In this document: one piece after another, positions 43,401 through 55,990 of the stretch | Numbering within the stretch: position 1 is the stretch's first letter | Layout: the number at the start of each line of letters is the position of its first letter | Assembly: GCF_932526225.1 (NCBI RefSeq) | Contig: NC_064036.1 | Span: 19,180,953-19,244,952 of the forward strand | Direction of reading: 5' to 3' | DNA length: 64,000 nucleotides | DNA from: Nematostella vectensis | Lineage: Eukaryota; Cnidaria; Anthozoa; Actiniaria; Edwardsiidae | Made by a program: the position numbers and the translations under genes | Notes under the pieces: generated by a model | Told to the model about the DNA's origin: nothing | The model's input: the letters and a program-made list of their open reading frames with translations, nothing else | Databases searched by the model: none

Positions 43401-45552
43401 GCCCGAGTGTCAAGGGCCTTTTTATCGTTTCCTATGAAGTATATACCCGGAAGCGATAAAAAGAGGGCCTGGTTCAAATACTGTAAAATTTTCATGTTCG
43501 GGTCCCAAATATTGGGACCACTGGTATTGGCTAGAAAACAATGCTTATAAAAAGAGAGCTCTGATTGGCCCTTATCAGCATGTTCAAATGTCTTGCCCAG
43601 GCCGGTCATTACATGTGTTTGTTTAGTTAGAAATATGGATGCCGTAGAAGCTGGTTAGGAGAAGTTATCAAATTCTTAGATAGACAAGGAACCAGGTGCT
43701 GAATATTCAAGAAATTTGTCTGTGAGAGCGAAGAATTCTTGGGATTTATTGTGGTACTTCCCACGAGTTGACCGAGTGAGCTTATCAATTAAATTTGTGT
43801 TCAGGCAGAGGTTTGTCCATGTAAAAGAAAAACCCTGTTTGTAAATTGGTGATGTGAATATCCCGTAGTAATTTTGTGATCTGATGTGTGGATCTGCAGT
43901 CATATAAGTTACGTAAACTGTAATCTCATGCGCCGTAAAGTTGCTTTGTCAACAGTTCATGAGTTCCCTGTGTAAGGAAAACCCTTTACATTGCCTAGCC
44001 ACTAGTAGGTCGATCAAGGGAGTCAACCAGTGCAATCTAAGAAGATCTGCTCCCATGAAACCGAAAATATGCAACACTAATCGCTTGTCAAATTTTGTAA
44101 CTGTAAAGTATTTAGTTAATGTAATGTCGTAATGTTGTAATCGCTTAGCTTGTGTGTGCTAATTACCTGTAATTCAGTTTCTAACTGTGAGGGGTATTTA
44201 ATAAACAAGTCTATCTATCTATCTAAACTATCTTTGCGTTTTCCTATCAGTTTTTTGAAAGCATTCAAATTATTTTACATCGTAACACCAAGTTACATAC
44301 CTCACTGGGGTTTGTTGGTCGTTACTGAAATTACTACCCTTGGATATAACACCACTGTAATTTTGCTTAATACATAAATACTGTTTATAATTTGATTTGG
44401 GCATTTGATTGTTTTATTGTGCTACCACGCAAGTCATTTATGTGGGACAATTTGACAGCCGATGTATTTTGACAGCAGCCTGAAAAGGGGCGGCAGGCGT
44501 CGCGTCTAGTATTTGTGTCAGGCGTAGTTTTATTTTTCTTCTTCGACTTTAAAAAAATAAAATCGCCTGATACTCGGGCTAGTACCTTGAGGTCCTCCTC
44601 TTTGGTGACATCACACTGTATAAAAAATGACTCGCCTGGGCCAGTAGAGTTCACTTCTTGCTCAAGTTTCTTGCCTGCTTCAACTGTGCTCACAAATGAG
44701 GAATAGGTTAGAATGAATATGTTTATAGGTCAAAGTATATCAATTTAACTACAGGAAAAACTTGTGTGTAAGAACCCAGATTTTTTTCAAGTCTAAAAGA
44801 ACAGGTTCTTATATGTTGGGGTGCTTACTAACAATTAAGGCAGAATGACTTTTTATTAGGTTCTTAATTTTTTTTCCAAGTTGCTTAATCAACAGTAGGA
44901 TTCATAATTGCATAAGTGTGACTGAATACATAGCTACTTTGCTATAGAGACACATATTGTATTAATGTTATATCTGTAATCTTAAAGAGCATAATGTTCA
45001 GCAAATGTACATTTCAAAGCCCAACAATTTTTTCATGGAGTAACCCATCATATAAGAACCTTTTGAATTTTTTGGCTAAGTAGGTTCTTATATTTTGGGT
45101 TATCAAAATCCTAAATTTCTGCCTATAGCTTCTTAAATCACTAGGTTTTACACGCGGGTTTTTACTGTATTTAATCTTAATTGTAATCGATTTCAACCAA
45201 CATCCCCTGACCTCCTCTTGCACAGAACACAACTTTAGATCCAGCTTTCACTGAAATAAAACAATAACATGATCATATTAGATTTTTTAGCTGTTTACGT
45301 CAATCAATTCTCGAATACGTTCAGCTTATGCCTACAGACGTCGAACAATATTTTTAGTTAGTTAGTTAGAATTTTAGCTGTATAGATCCAAGATATAACA
45401 GTTTCTTTATTAGTTACGTTATGATAAAAAGCGCACAAAAATAAAAGGACCTCACCGAATTCACGTACGACTCCTTCACCGATTCCCTTACTACCTCCAG
45501 TGACTATCGTCACTTTCCCCGCGTATCGGCCTGACGATGCGGTAGCAGCCAT
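40412..45552 (-). CDS. HSD17B14-like short-chain dehydrogenase/reductase, nine exons, complete
   Basis: Minus-strand exons 45552-45456, 45250-45212, 44683-44586, 43215-43149, 42862-42771, 41756-41652, 41434-41367, 41099-41003 and 40564-40412 sum to 816 bases, or 271 residues plus TGA; human HSD17B14 has 270. All junctions are GT-AG with matching phases. The protein has the cofactor motif [10 protein letters not shown] (residues 18-27), CDVT at 69-72, NNAG at 96-99 and the catalytic triad S149, Y162, K166 (NMSS, YVATK). It shares GRYAGKV, the [10 protein letters not shown] segment and the GNVLTPLWE loop with HSD17B14. Relatives oxidise 17-beta-hydroxysteroids or sugars (L-fucose for HSD17B14) with NAD+ in the cytosol; the substrate here is not determined. 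There is no signal peptide. Intron 7 begins with duplicated copies of its own donor site. Confidence 0.93.
41148..41387. repeat. 42-bp minisatellite carrying copies of the SDR exon 7 donor site
   Basis: On the minus strand the unit is about 20 exon bases (tatggcgtaagagtgaacag) followed by gtaatagtaacctggcataag. The copy nearest the exon is the real junction at 41367. Five more follow in the intron: one decayed (tgtacagataat) and four keeping a GT donor after aacag or agcag. Confidence 0.9.
43216..44585 (-). other. Intron 3 of the SDR gene, possibly with a truncated retrotransposon
   Basis: Largely non-coding. Plus-strand sequence from about 43380 to 44223 ends in aataaacaag and a short (TATC)n tail, as many non-LTR retrotransposon 3' ends do, but no reverse transcriptase sequence is recognisable. 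Confidence 0.3.
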
Positions 45553-48043
45553 GCCCCTGTACTACCAATATAATCTGTAGCAGGGGTCCTCGTTGTTATA
45601 AAGAATAGATTTGATCGCTCAGAAGACACAAACAGTAAAATGGACAATGTAAAATGATCAGATTATACTCGCACGTGAAAAGCCTGTGATCAATAGCGCT
45701 TACACAGAGACCGCTGATCCTGTCTGTGCCACCCATCCCCTCAACCTATTATTCCACAGGCAGCTCAAAAAAGGTTGGAAACCGAGCCAACCAAGTGCTG
45801 ACTCGTCCCCAGCCGTCGTCGTACATGGTTTTCGGAGACGTCGCAGAGCCTCAAGGGAAGGGTTGAAGACTGGGCAGGTATGGCCGTCTAAAAGACGTCT
45901 TACAAATATGGGAAAAACAACCACATTCATGTGTTGCACACTAATTGTTTTACCTTTCGATTGCGTTTTGTTATGAATACGGCCCGATAAAAGTTTTTAC
46001 GGATATATTTACTTCGCTCAGTGAGCTAATTTGGTCGACTTCCTCTCGCAAAACACAAATGAAAACACGTAACAACTTTGGTACCTCAGCTAAAAAAATG
46101 ATTTTCGTCCACGGAATTCTAGTAATATTTTTGCTAAACATCTAAGAACAATATCGATTTGAATTTTACGGCATGAAAATTGAAACGTCACTTCTACCGA
46201 TCCATTTTATACTCTGATTCGGAGTTCGCAGATAAACTTTTACAGTATTCGAGTGAAGGAATGACTCAGGGTACTCAGAAAATCGCTCTGTACCGGCTCT
46301 GTAGAAATACCTTCTGCGCCTAGTTCATCCCAAATTGCCCCCTATACGAAGTGCAATAAATTACTCACGTGTGGCAATGAATGAATTTAAAATTTCTTCA
46401 AAAGCTGTTTTGTAGAAAGGATTTTTCTCCAAGACCGCAATACAAACCACAGGCCTCCCAGGCTCTGAGCGAGTACGGGTGAAAGGCTGGATGATTTCAT
46501 ATGTACATCTGTGAAGCGATTATTTTCGAGTTCGCTAAACCGGTTTCCGTTTTCATGTCTTCTTAGTTATTGCAGAAGAACGTTGTGTGGTTACAACTTT
46601 TACCGTCATCTTTATATCTCAAACTGGTAGTCAAATGATTATTTAACTTCAGGAAAAATAATCTGCAAAATTTAGCAAATATTTTTTAGTCTTTGTTGAA
46701 TTGTTTTTGCATCGTGCGCGCGCTGCATCCGCAATAAAAAATGGCGACATTCTCACGAGCGCGCGCTGTTTTTGAAATCTACAACAAAACGATATTTTCT
46801 TTTTTCGCATAAAATTCTCGACTATTAAATTATTCTTCGTTTCATTGTGGGTAGAATTGCAATAGAAAACAACTCGCCAATATTTTGTGGCATTGCCGTC
46901 TCTGAAGTTTAACGGATTTAAGGAAAATATGTTGTTTCAGATTTTCCCGCCAAAACTTGGAATTATTCACTCGATTCAATCTCCCTTCGCGCGGCCAGGA
47001 AAATTTTCAAAGATCTGTAGAAAATTCAAATGTCAATCAAATTCAATTCCCTTTTCAGAATTTGAAAGTTTATCTATGCTTTGTTTTGGCTAGATTGATA
47101 TAAGTGAAAGGTTATAAGAACTTTAAATAAATATGCTGATTTGAAAATAAAACAGTAGCTTGACGTTGCTGCTACTCAAACCCGCCATTATTTTTACTGT
47201 TTTATTTTCAAATCATATATTTCAACGAGATTTGTTCGCTCATACAAACTCTGTAATAAACCTACACTCGTCTGGGCTACCAGTGAACTGGCTCATAGAA
47301 ACCTATGTTGAAAAAAAAAACATTTTATCATAAAAAAATAAACAACAGAGTTTTTGAAACTGTGTTTGAATCTTCATTCATTTCATTCCGGATAGAAAGC
47401 TAATGTAGAGAGTTTGAACGAGGCTACAGACGAGTTGTGTTCTGCTTCGGGCTGCCTGTGGTCGTTCAAGCATCATTTCTGGGAATTTTACTAAATCAAT
47501 ACCGAGATTATTATAGGATGTGAAAAAGGCTATCCACCATTTCACAGTTGAAAGTTATCATAAGTGAAGTTTAGTTTAAATAGAATCGCCTTAGCCTTGG
47601 ATTGCAGTTCAATCGGTGCATTGGTGAGTACATATAAGCACAATCCACTACTGAATTTATTACACAACGCAATAAAAGTAAGTATGGTATAGTAAATTGG
47701 TGCTTTAGTCTAACGGCTGAAATCATTTATGCGCAAGTGGCTAGCGATTTTCTATATACAGCTATAAACTGTTTTCTACATACATAGAATTCTATATACA
47801 TAGAATTATATAGACTGTTTTCTATATACATAGAAAACAGTTGTAAATGGTTTAACGAGGAGTGGAACAACATTGCGGTTGATCCACGAAACAGACCTGT
47901 AGTAAACAATTTACCTGGGTGAAATATACATAGAAACAATTATAGATTTCTTATCAAAATAAACAAATGAAATATTCAAACATGGAACTGCGGCATTAAA
48001 GGCGTGCTCCTGCCGTGCCGAATCTAATTTTCTATTTGTTTCG
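45553..48043. other. Gene-free stretch upstream of the SDR gene
   Basis: No exon recognised. It includes a perfect 19-bp hairpin (47139-47213) and a patch of short overlapping palindromes built from tatatacatagaa (47740-47850). The two long frames at 45686-45976 lie on opposite strands and show no family motif. Confidence 0.4.
47139..47213. repeat. Perfect inverted repeat, 19-bp arms
   Basis: atttgaaaataaaacagta at 47139-47157 is exactly complementary to 47195-47213, with a 37-base loop. Confidence 0.9.
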
Positions 48044-48704
48044 GACACAAATAGATTGAGCGTTCAACGATGATTCAGACGTCGCACTAAATAAGTCTCG
48101 TTCTAGTCGCGTTCAATAGGCTGTAAGTAGTATAAAAGTTAACTTGATGTGGAGTTTCTGTTGCACAAAATAAAAAAGAATATGTTATTTGCTTCGGCAC
48201 ATCAGAGGCTCGACATTTGGTGTCGTGCTTTTCCGTGCAGCTCGACTGACACGAAGTTTATTGTGGGAATGACGACATAGGGCAGAGCTCCGTAACAATA
48301 AGCAATATTACAATAAGGATTATAAAGCTCGAGATAATAACGCAGTTGCTACGTTAGTAAGTTAGTGGTAGCCGCTTGAATGAGCTGTTTTATAGTAAAA
48401 TTGAACAAAAAGATAAACAAAATATATTTAGTTGTTGTGTCTTTTTTATAAGAACATCTAATTTTAAGTTGAGGCTGGGCCGTTCTGATTTTTGGATAAT
48501 TTGGCTGATAATTAGGCTGAATGTTCTTAACTTTTAGTGTTTATAAAAATATGATACCCAATAAATTATTAGGAAGGGAATTACACAAATTATCAATAGA
48601 AAAATAAGTTGTTATTATGAGCAAATTTTGATTCTTCATTTTAGAACGCACCAGGACTAAAAAAAGCAATATTTTTCTGCTATCTTAGCCTCGGCACATT
48701 CTTA
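48044..48704. repeat. 661-bp direct repeat, left copy
   Basis: Runs from gacacaaatagattgagcg to gcacattctta and recurs at 55211-55871. The copies differ by one extra A here (run before gaatatg) and one missing G (ataagttgtt), so they are almost identical and the duplication is recent. Contains TATAAAAG at 48131 and AAAATAAA at 48165. Confidence 0.95.
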
Positions 48705-51700
48705 CCTATACACCATACCAATTTTTTCCCCCACCAACACAGCCATTAGCCATCTCCATACCACACCATATTATTACTAATTTTTTCTTTTTCACCTACC
48801 CACCACACACTACCACAACCTATTCTATAGTCCCACTTTATCTTTCCACCACCCTCCACCACCTACTAGCCTAACCTATCCACCTCCCCACCGTAATTAC
48901 ATTACTACCATCTCCACTCCACATTACCTTACTAGCCATCCCTCACCATCACCCTCCAACATCACCATACCATACGATTACACCCACCTCACTACCACAC
49001 CACTTTAGGCCCCTACGTCTTGGTACGAATACCCGATCCAAACCAAAAAGTTATGTACCATACGGGGAAAGTGCTGTATCACAATCTGTGATCCCAAGAC
49101 GTACCCCCTCCCACACCTCCACGCCCCGACCCCCCCCACCACACCGCCACACTCCCCACCTACTCCCACACCAACACACCTCACCCCCCAAACCCTCCAC
49201 TACCCACACCCTCCCACACCCACCTCACACCACTAGCACACTCCTCCCCTATACCCCACACCCCTTACCCCACCTACACACCTCAACTACACCCCAACAT
49301 GCCACTACCACCACCCCTAGGCATACAGACCCCCACACTACCCCACTACCCCAACACCACACGCCCAAAAAACACACAACCACCCCGCCTACAACCACCT
49401 TCCCTCCTACACATAGTACAAACACATACATACCCACATCCCTCTCACAAATTGAATCTTACTCTATCCTTACCACACAACATACCTACCCACTACTACC
49501 ACCCAGCTCTATACATGTCACAACCCCCTTTCTCTCCCCTCTCAAACCTAGCTTATCACCCAAGCACCCCCCTACCCACATCACCCGCACCCAACCACCC
49601 ACCTACCCCACAACAAGCACCCCCTCATCCCCCACCCCACAAACAGCCCCATACCCACTTCACCCATACCACGTCATCATACAACCCACCACGATTATTC
49701 AAAACCCCAACACAACACCAACACCCACCTAAGCCCCACACACCTACACATACACTTCCTCCCCCCCCCTCACACTTCCCTACACTCTCACCTAAAATAT
49801 ACACACCTAACACACCCTACACAAGCCAGACCCCTGCCAACACAAAAACCACACACCCCTTCCCCCCCCCGATGGCAACAACACTACTCACCCTACAACA
49901 CACCAAACCAACCACACCCTACAGCAGCCACTAGTCCTACAACCAACGCCCCCCCAACACCACAACCTACATACAGTCCAACCCCCCTCCCACCACAAAC
50001 ACATCTACCCCTCCACACATAGCCTACCACATACACACCATAGCATCCTACGACTATACCAACCAACCCACAACACACCAAGCAGCCACACCCTACACCA
50101 GACACTACCCCACAACCAATTTTCCCCCCCTTACAAACACCTACATACAGCCCCCTCCCCAACCATACAAACATTTACCCCACAGCACAAAACCCAACTA
50201 CAAACGACCACACCCTATAACCCACCCTACCTACCCACAAACCAACACCTTACGATCACCTAACATCATAACAATACATCATCACCCACATTTGCACCGT
50301 GACCTCGCAGATTTTAGATCGTCCTCCGCACCACCGCCATTTTAAAACACATAGACCCATCACGCTGAGTTGTGGGCCTTATCTGCTCCACATCCCCCTC
50401 GCCGCCGCTCTCGCCTATACACCGTGCCGGTTTTTTCCCACCAACACAGCCATTAGCCATCTCCACACCACACCATATTATTATTATTTTTTTCTTTTTC
50501 GCCTGCCCACCACACGCTACCACAACCTATTCTATAGTCCCACTTTATCTTTCTACCACCACCTACTAGTCGAACCAATCCACCTTTTCACCGTAATTAC
50601 ATTACTACCATCTCCACTCTACACTATCTTACTAGCCATCCTTCACCATCACCCTCCAACATCACCATACCATATGATCCCACCAACCTCACTACCACAC
50701 CACTTTAGGCCCCTACGTCTTGGTACGAATACCCGATCCAAACCAAAAAGTTATGTACCATACGGGGAAAGTGCTGTATCACCATCTGTGATCCCAAGAC
50801 GTACCCCATCCCACACCCCCACGCCCCAAACCCCCCCCCACCACACCGCCACACTAACACACCCCACCCCCCTAAAAAAACCCCACCCCCACCGCACACA
50901 CCCCTACCACACCCCACGGCCCAGCCCTCCCCCCACACCTACCACTAAACGCGCCCTACTACCCACACCCCCCATACCCACCTCACACCACTAGCACACT
51001 CCTCCCCTTTACCCCACACCCCTTACCCCACCTACACAACTCTACTACACCCCAACATGCCACTACCACCACCCCTAGACATACAGACCCCCACACTACC
51101 CCACTACCCCAACACCACACGGCCAAAAAACACACAACCACCAAACCCACAACCACCCTCCCTCCTACACATAGTACAACACACACACACCCACATCCCT
51201 CTCACAAATTATATCTTACTCTATCCTCACCACACAACATACCTACCCACTACTACCACCCAGCTCTATACATGTCACAACCCCCTTTCTCTCCCCCCTC
51301 ATAACTGGCTAACCACCCAAGTACCCCCCTACTCGCATCACCCGCACCCTACCACCCACCTACCCCACAACAAGCACCTCCTCATCCCTCACCCCACAAA
51401 CAGCCCCATACCCACTCCACCCATACCACGCCATCATACAACCCACCACAATTATTCCATACCCCAGCACAACACCAACACCCACCTAAGCCCCACACAG
51501 CTACACATACACTTCCTCCCCCCCTCACACTTTCCTACACTCTCACCTAAAACATACACACCTAACACACCCTATACAAGCCAGACCCCTGCCAACACAA
51601 AAACCACACACCCCTTTTCCCCCCCCACGGCCACAACATGACTCACGCTACAACACACCAAACCAACCACACCCTACAGCAGCCACCTTAGGCCCCTACG

Positions 51701-54700
51701 TCTTGGTACGAATACCCGATCCAAACCAAAAAGTTATGTACCATACGGGGAAAGTGCTGTATCACAATCTGTGATCCCAAGACGTACCCAATCCCACACC
51801 CCCACGCCCCAAACCCCCCCCCCCCACCACCACACCGCCACACTAACCACCTACTCCCACACTAACACACCCCACCCCCCTATAAAACCCCCACTACCCA
51901 CACCTCCACCGCACACACCCCTACCACACCCCACAGCCCAGCCCTCCTCCCCACACCTACCACTAAACGCGCCCTACTACCCACACCCCCCATACCCACC
52001 TCACACCACCTTTTCTACTCCACATCCCCCTCACAACCACTCTCACCTATACACCATACCAATTTTTTCACCCACCAACACAGCCATTAGCCATCTCCAC
52101 ACCACACCACATTATTATTATCTTTTCTTTTTCACCTACCCACCACACACTACAACAACCTATTCTATAGTCCCACTTTACCTTTTCACCACCCTCCACC
52201 ACCTACTAGTCTAACCTATCCACCTCTTCACCGTAATTACATTACTACCATCTCCGCTCTGCATTGCCTTACTAGCCATCCTTCACCATCACCCCCCAAC
52301 ATTACCATACCATATGATCACACCCACCTCACTACCAAACCACTTCAGGCCCCTACGTCTTGGTACGAATACCCGACCCATACCAAAAAGTTTTATTCAT
52401 CCGCCATATTTTGCCGGTTCTGTTAACCAAACCACAACCAATTTAATAAATACCCGGATGTACAATGGCCAAAACCGGAAACAGCGACATCTATTTTCAT
52501 CTAATACTCGTATAACCACGAGCGCAGTCCCCTCAGTTTCTAGCACAGAACACTTCCATGATATTCCCGCACAATAACATAATCATTCGTTGTATTCATC
52601 CGCCGTATCTAGCCCATTTTGTAAACCAACCGCAACCAATTCAATAAATACCCGGATGTACAATAACCGGAAACGGAAACAGTGATATCTATTTTTTTTT
52701 TTTTCATCTAATACCCGTTTAACCACGAGCGCAATCCCCTCATAACCCCTCACTTCGCTACATACGGAATACCTGCAAGACAGACAATCCAAGAACCGCG
52801 AATACACATCTCGGACCAAGCCATGTACTCAGGCGGAGCCAGGCGATACACAGGTTTGGCAATTGCATGCACCACGCTTCACTAGAGGCATTACTAACGA
52901 GCGTGTAGGGGCGGGTGATGAGGGCCTTATCATTCGAAACACGCTTCATATACGAATCATCTCCCTAGTTTATTCCCCTTTTACTCCCACCATCATCGCC
53001 GGTTTTCCCCTAGCTTTCCCCTAAGTCCCCCCGCTTTCATCTCCAGGTTCGTATATGACCAACCAACAGACCTCGCCCCCTGAAGAGAAGTCTTGGTTGG
53101 CGTTACATGCCTTTAGTTCTACATTTCGCAGAGCTCTTTGAAATGACCTACACACTTTTGTCTTATTGGTTTATTTTGTTATGTCCATTTTGCGTATACA
53201 TGCCGGTTGTTTTCTTCGTGCCTTTGCCTTTTCCCCTTATCTCTTACCACCGATAATCGCTTCATCTGGGGAAAACTATCCTTCCTGTCTTGTTAACGTT
53301 TCAGCGTCATCTCCACTCTCACCGCGCTCTCTTTGCCGCCTCCCGCGCCCCTACTTCATCTTCTTCTCGCCGTTTTACTAGCATCAATTTCCATTGTCCG
53401 CAATACACCCTTTCACCGCTACAGAATTTTTTATCTTTTCTCGGCGTTTTCGCAACACTCATTCGGTCTCTGTTGTTGTTTAATTTCGCCTGTCAGTCAT
53501 ACCATTTACACACTTCATTAGATACATACCTCCACACATACCTCACCCTCCCCATTACCGCTCACCATTTCCTCCCTACAATCCAAACACTTTTCTTTCC
53601 CTTATCCTACACATTACTTTCCCACCCTACACACAACACACTTTCCCATAAACACTACACAGTCTTTTCACAATATCCCTGCTTATCATTCTGTTCACAC
53701 TCACATTATCCCCCTTTATCAGATTTTATTAAGCCGCCATCACCCCTTCACATCCGCTACACAACACTAGCAACAAGCTTCCGATTTTAACTGTTTTAAT
53801 CTCCACATAATACCATATTCACTAACCACCCTCTCTACTAAACAAAAAAAACCCTTCATTCATAACTCTCATGTCGTTTTATTATCAACCCCATCTCTCA
53901 TAACAACCTTAACCCGTAGTCTCATAACCCATAATCTTAACCACCCGAACATAACCTTACACAATAACTTCTCCGTTTATTACAATCATTTAAGTTTTTA
54001 TTTACATTCTTTCCTGTAGAATGATTTTGTTCCGACACACATTTTTAAGCTGGTTTCCGCTTTGTTAATTGCTTCACTTACAATTTATTCATCGTATCAG
54101 GCACGATGCCACTCGAGTTTTAGCAAACAATTATCTCCGTTCCTATAACACATACGACCTTATTATGAATGGGGGGGATCTGTTAGATCTGTTTTACATT
54201 CTTTTCTGGAGAATTATTTTGTTCTTATACACAACTCCAAGCTAGTTTCTGCTTTGTGAATTGCTTTACTAACAGTTCACTCATCGGGTCAGGCACGAGG
54301 TCACTCGAGTTTAAACAAGCAATTATCTCCGTTCCTATTACACGTGCGGCATCATTCTACACTCTAACCTTTTGCCATCGCTGTTAGAACCCTTTGTCTT
54401 TCATGTAACTCCATCAATACACATATTTTCCGTGCAAATTCGCATCATTCACGTGTACTTATCTATTTCATGGTAACGCATCGGCTTGTGTCAAAGCGTT
54501 AGTTCGTTCTAAATTTGTTCGCATAATTAACTTACCGTATATGCATTATTGCTACGTCACTTCCGTTCTATTCTTAACCCATTAAAGTTAGTTTTCTTTG
54601 TTTTCTTTAGTCTCATTATATTATTTCTTATAATATTTCTGCGCTACAATTTATTTTACAATTACTTCCGCTGTAACGTAAACTATTCTATTATTTTTGG

Positions 54701-55210
54701 TGGATTTTTCGACACCTTTTGGACATATTTCCTGTCCATTTTTTACATCATTTAGGCATTATATTCATACTCCATATTGTCATAGTAACGATCATGATAT
54801 ACTATTTCATACCTAATAGTTCCCACAACTACACCTACTCCACATCTCCCTCACCACCACTCTTACCTATACACCATACCAATTTTTTCCCCCACCAACA
54901 CAGCCATTAGCCATCTCCATACCACACCATATTATTACTAATTTTTTCTTTTTCACCTACCCACCACACACTACCACAACCTATTCTATAGTCCCACTTT
55001 ATCTTTCCACCACCCTCCACCACCTACTAGCCTAACCTATCCACCTCCCCACCGTAATTACATTACTACCATCTCCACTCCACATTACCTTACTAGCCAT
55101 CCCTCACCATCACCCTCCAACATCACCATACCATACGATTACACCCACCTCACTACCACACCACTTTAGGCCCCTACGTCTTGGTACGAATACCCGATCC
55201 AAACCAAAAA
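48705..55210. other. 6.5-kb G-depleted insertion built of nested repeats
   Basis: The plus strand is almost free of G over long stretches (0-3 G per 60 bases between 49120 and 50250). It contains four copies of a block beginning cctatacacc (48705, about 50423, 52046 and 54866), two copies of a C/A-rich block of about 0.9 kb (49100-49930 and 50810-51650), and three complete hairpin cores between cctacgtcttgg and ccaagacgta (49012, 50712, 51695) plus two truncated ones. Diverged tandem pairs lie at 52394/52593 and 54003/54195. Long Pro/Thr/His frames such as 49088-49732 reflect composition, not genes. The outermost copies of the cctatacacc block abut the two 661-bp repeats. Confidence 0.85.
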
Positions 55211-55871
55211 GACACAAATAGATTGAGCGTTCAACGATGATTCAGACGTCGCACTAAATAAGTCTCGTTCTAGTCGCGTTCAATAGGCTGTAAGTAGTAT
55301 AAAAGTTAACTTGATGTGGAGTTTCTGTTGCACAAAATAAAAAGAATATGTTATTTGCTTCGGCACATCAGAGGCTCGACATTTGGTGTCGTGCTTTTCC
55401 GTGCAGCTCGACTGACACGAAGTTTATTGTGGGAATGACGACATAGGGCAGAGCTCCGTAACAATAAGCAATATTACAATAAGGATTATAAAGCTCGAGA
55501 TAATAACGCAGTTGCTACGTTAGTAAGTTAGTGGTAGCCGCTTGAATGAGCTGTTTTATAGTAAAATTGAACAAAAAGATAAACAAAATATATTTAGTTG
55601 TTGTGTCTTTTTTATAAGAACATCTAATTTTAAGTTGAGGCTGGGCCGTTCTGATTTTTGGATAATTTGGCTGATAATTAGGCTGAATGTTCTTAACTTT
55701 TAGTGTTTATAAAAATATGATACCCAATAAATTATTAGGAAGGGAATTACACAAATTATCAATAGAAAAATAAGGTTGTTATTATGAGCAAATTTTGATT
55801 CTTCATTTTAGAACGCACCAGGACTAAAAAAAGCAATATTTTTCTGCTATCTTAGCCTCGGCACATTCTTA
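55211..55871. repeat. 661-bp direct repeat, right copy
   Basis: Second copy of 48044-48704, immediately upstream of the HEPN-STAND gene. Its TATAAAAG at 55298-55305 lies about 690 bases before that gene's ATG. Confidence 0.95.
55298..55305 (+). promoter_or_regulatory. Candidate TATA box upstream of the HEPN-STAND gene
   Basis: TATAAAAG in the right 661-bp repeat. An acceptor-like tttgtttcag at 55977 shows that the gene probably has an upstream non-coding exon, which could start here. The same motif in the left copy would be a duplicate promoter. No transcript evidence. Confidence 0.3.
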
Positions 55872-55990
55872 GCATGTTCTTGAATTTGGTGTAATCTCAG
55901 ACTGGACATTCTTATAAAAAAAGGTTCTTATAAAAAAAAAGAGTGTACTCACCATAACAATTAACTTTGTTTCAGTGGCGATGACCTGAA

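Noticed and set aside
45686-45976. Opposed ORFs upstream of the SDR gene
   Set aside because: Both strands are open over the same stretch, no motif recognised, no splice support.
49088-51641. Pro/Thr/His-rich ORFs up to 231 residues
   Set aside because: G-depleted DNA rarely forms TAG or TGA, so open frames arise by composition; neighbouring frames are also open and no motif is present.
48044-55871. LTR retrotransposon with 661-bp LTRs
   Set aside because: The repeats lack TG...CA ends, flanking target duplication and any gag-pol between them. A primer-site-like tttggtgtcg at 48216 lies inside, not after, the repeat. It cannot be excluded that the repeat contains part of an old LTR.
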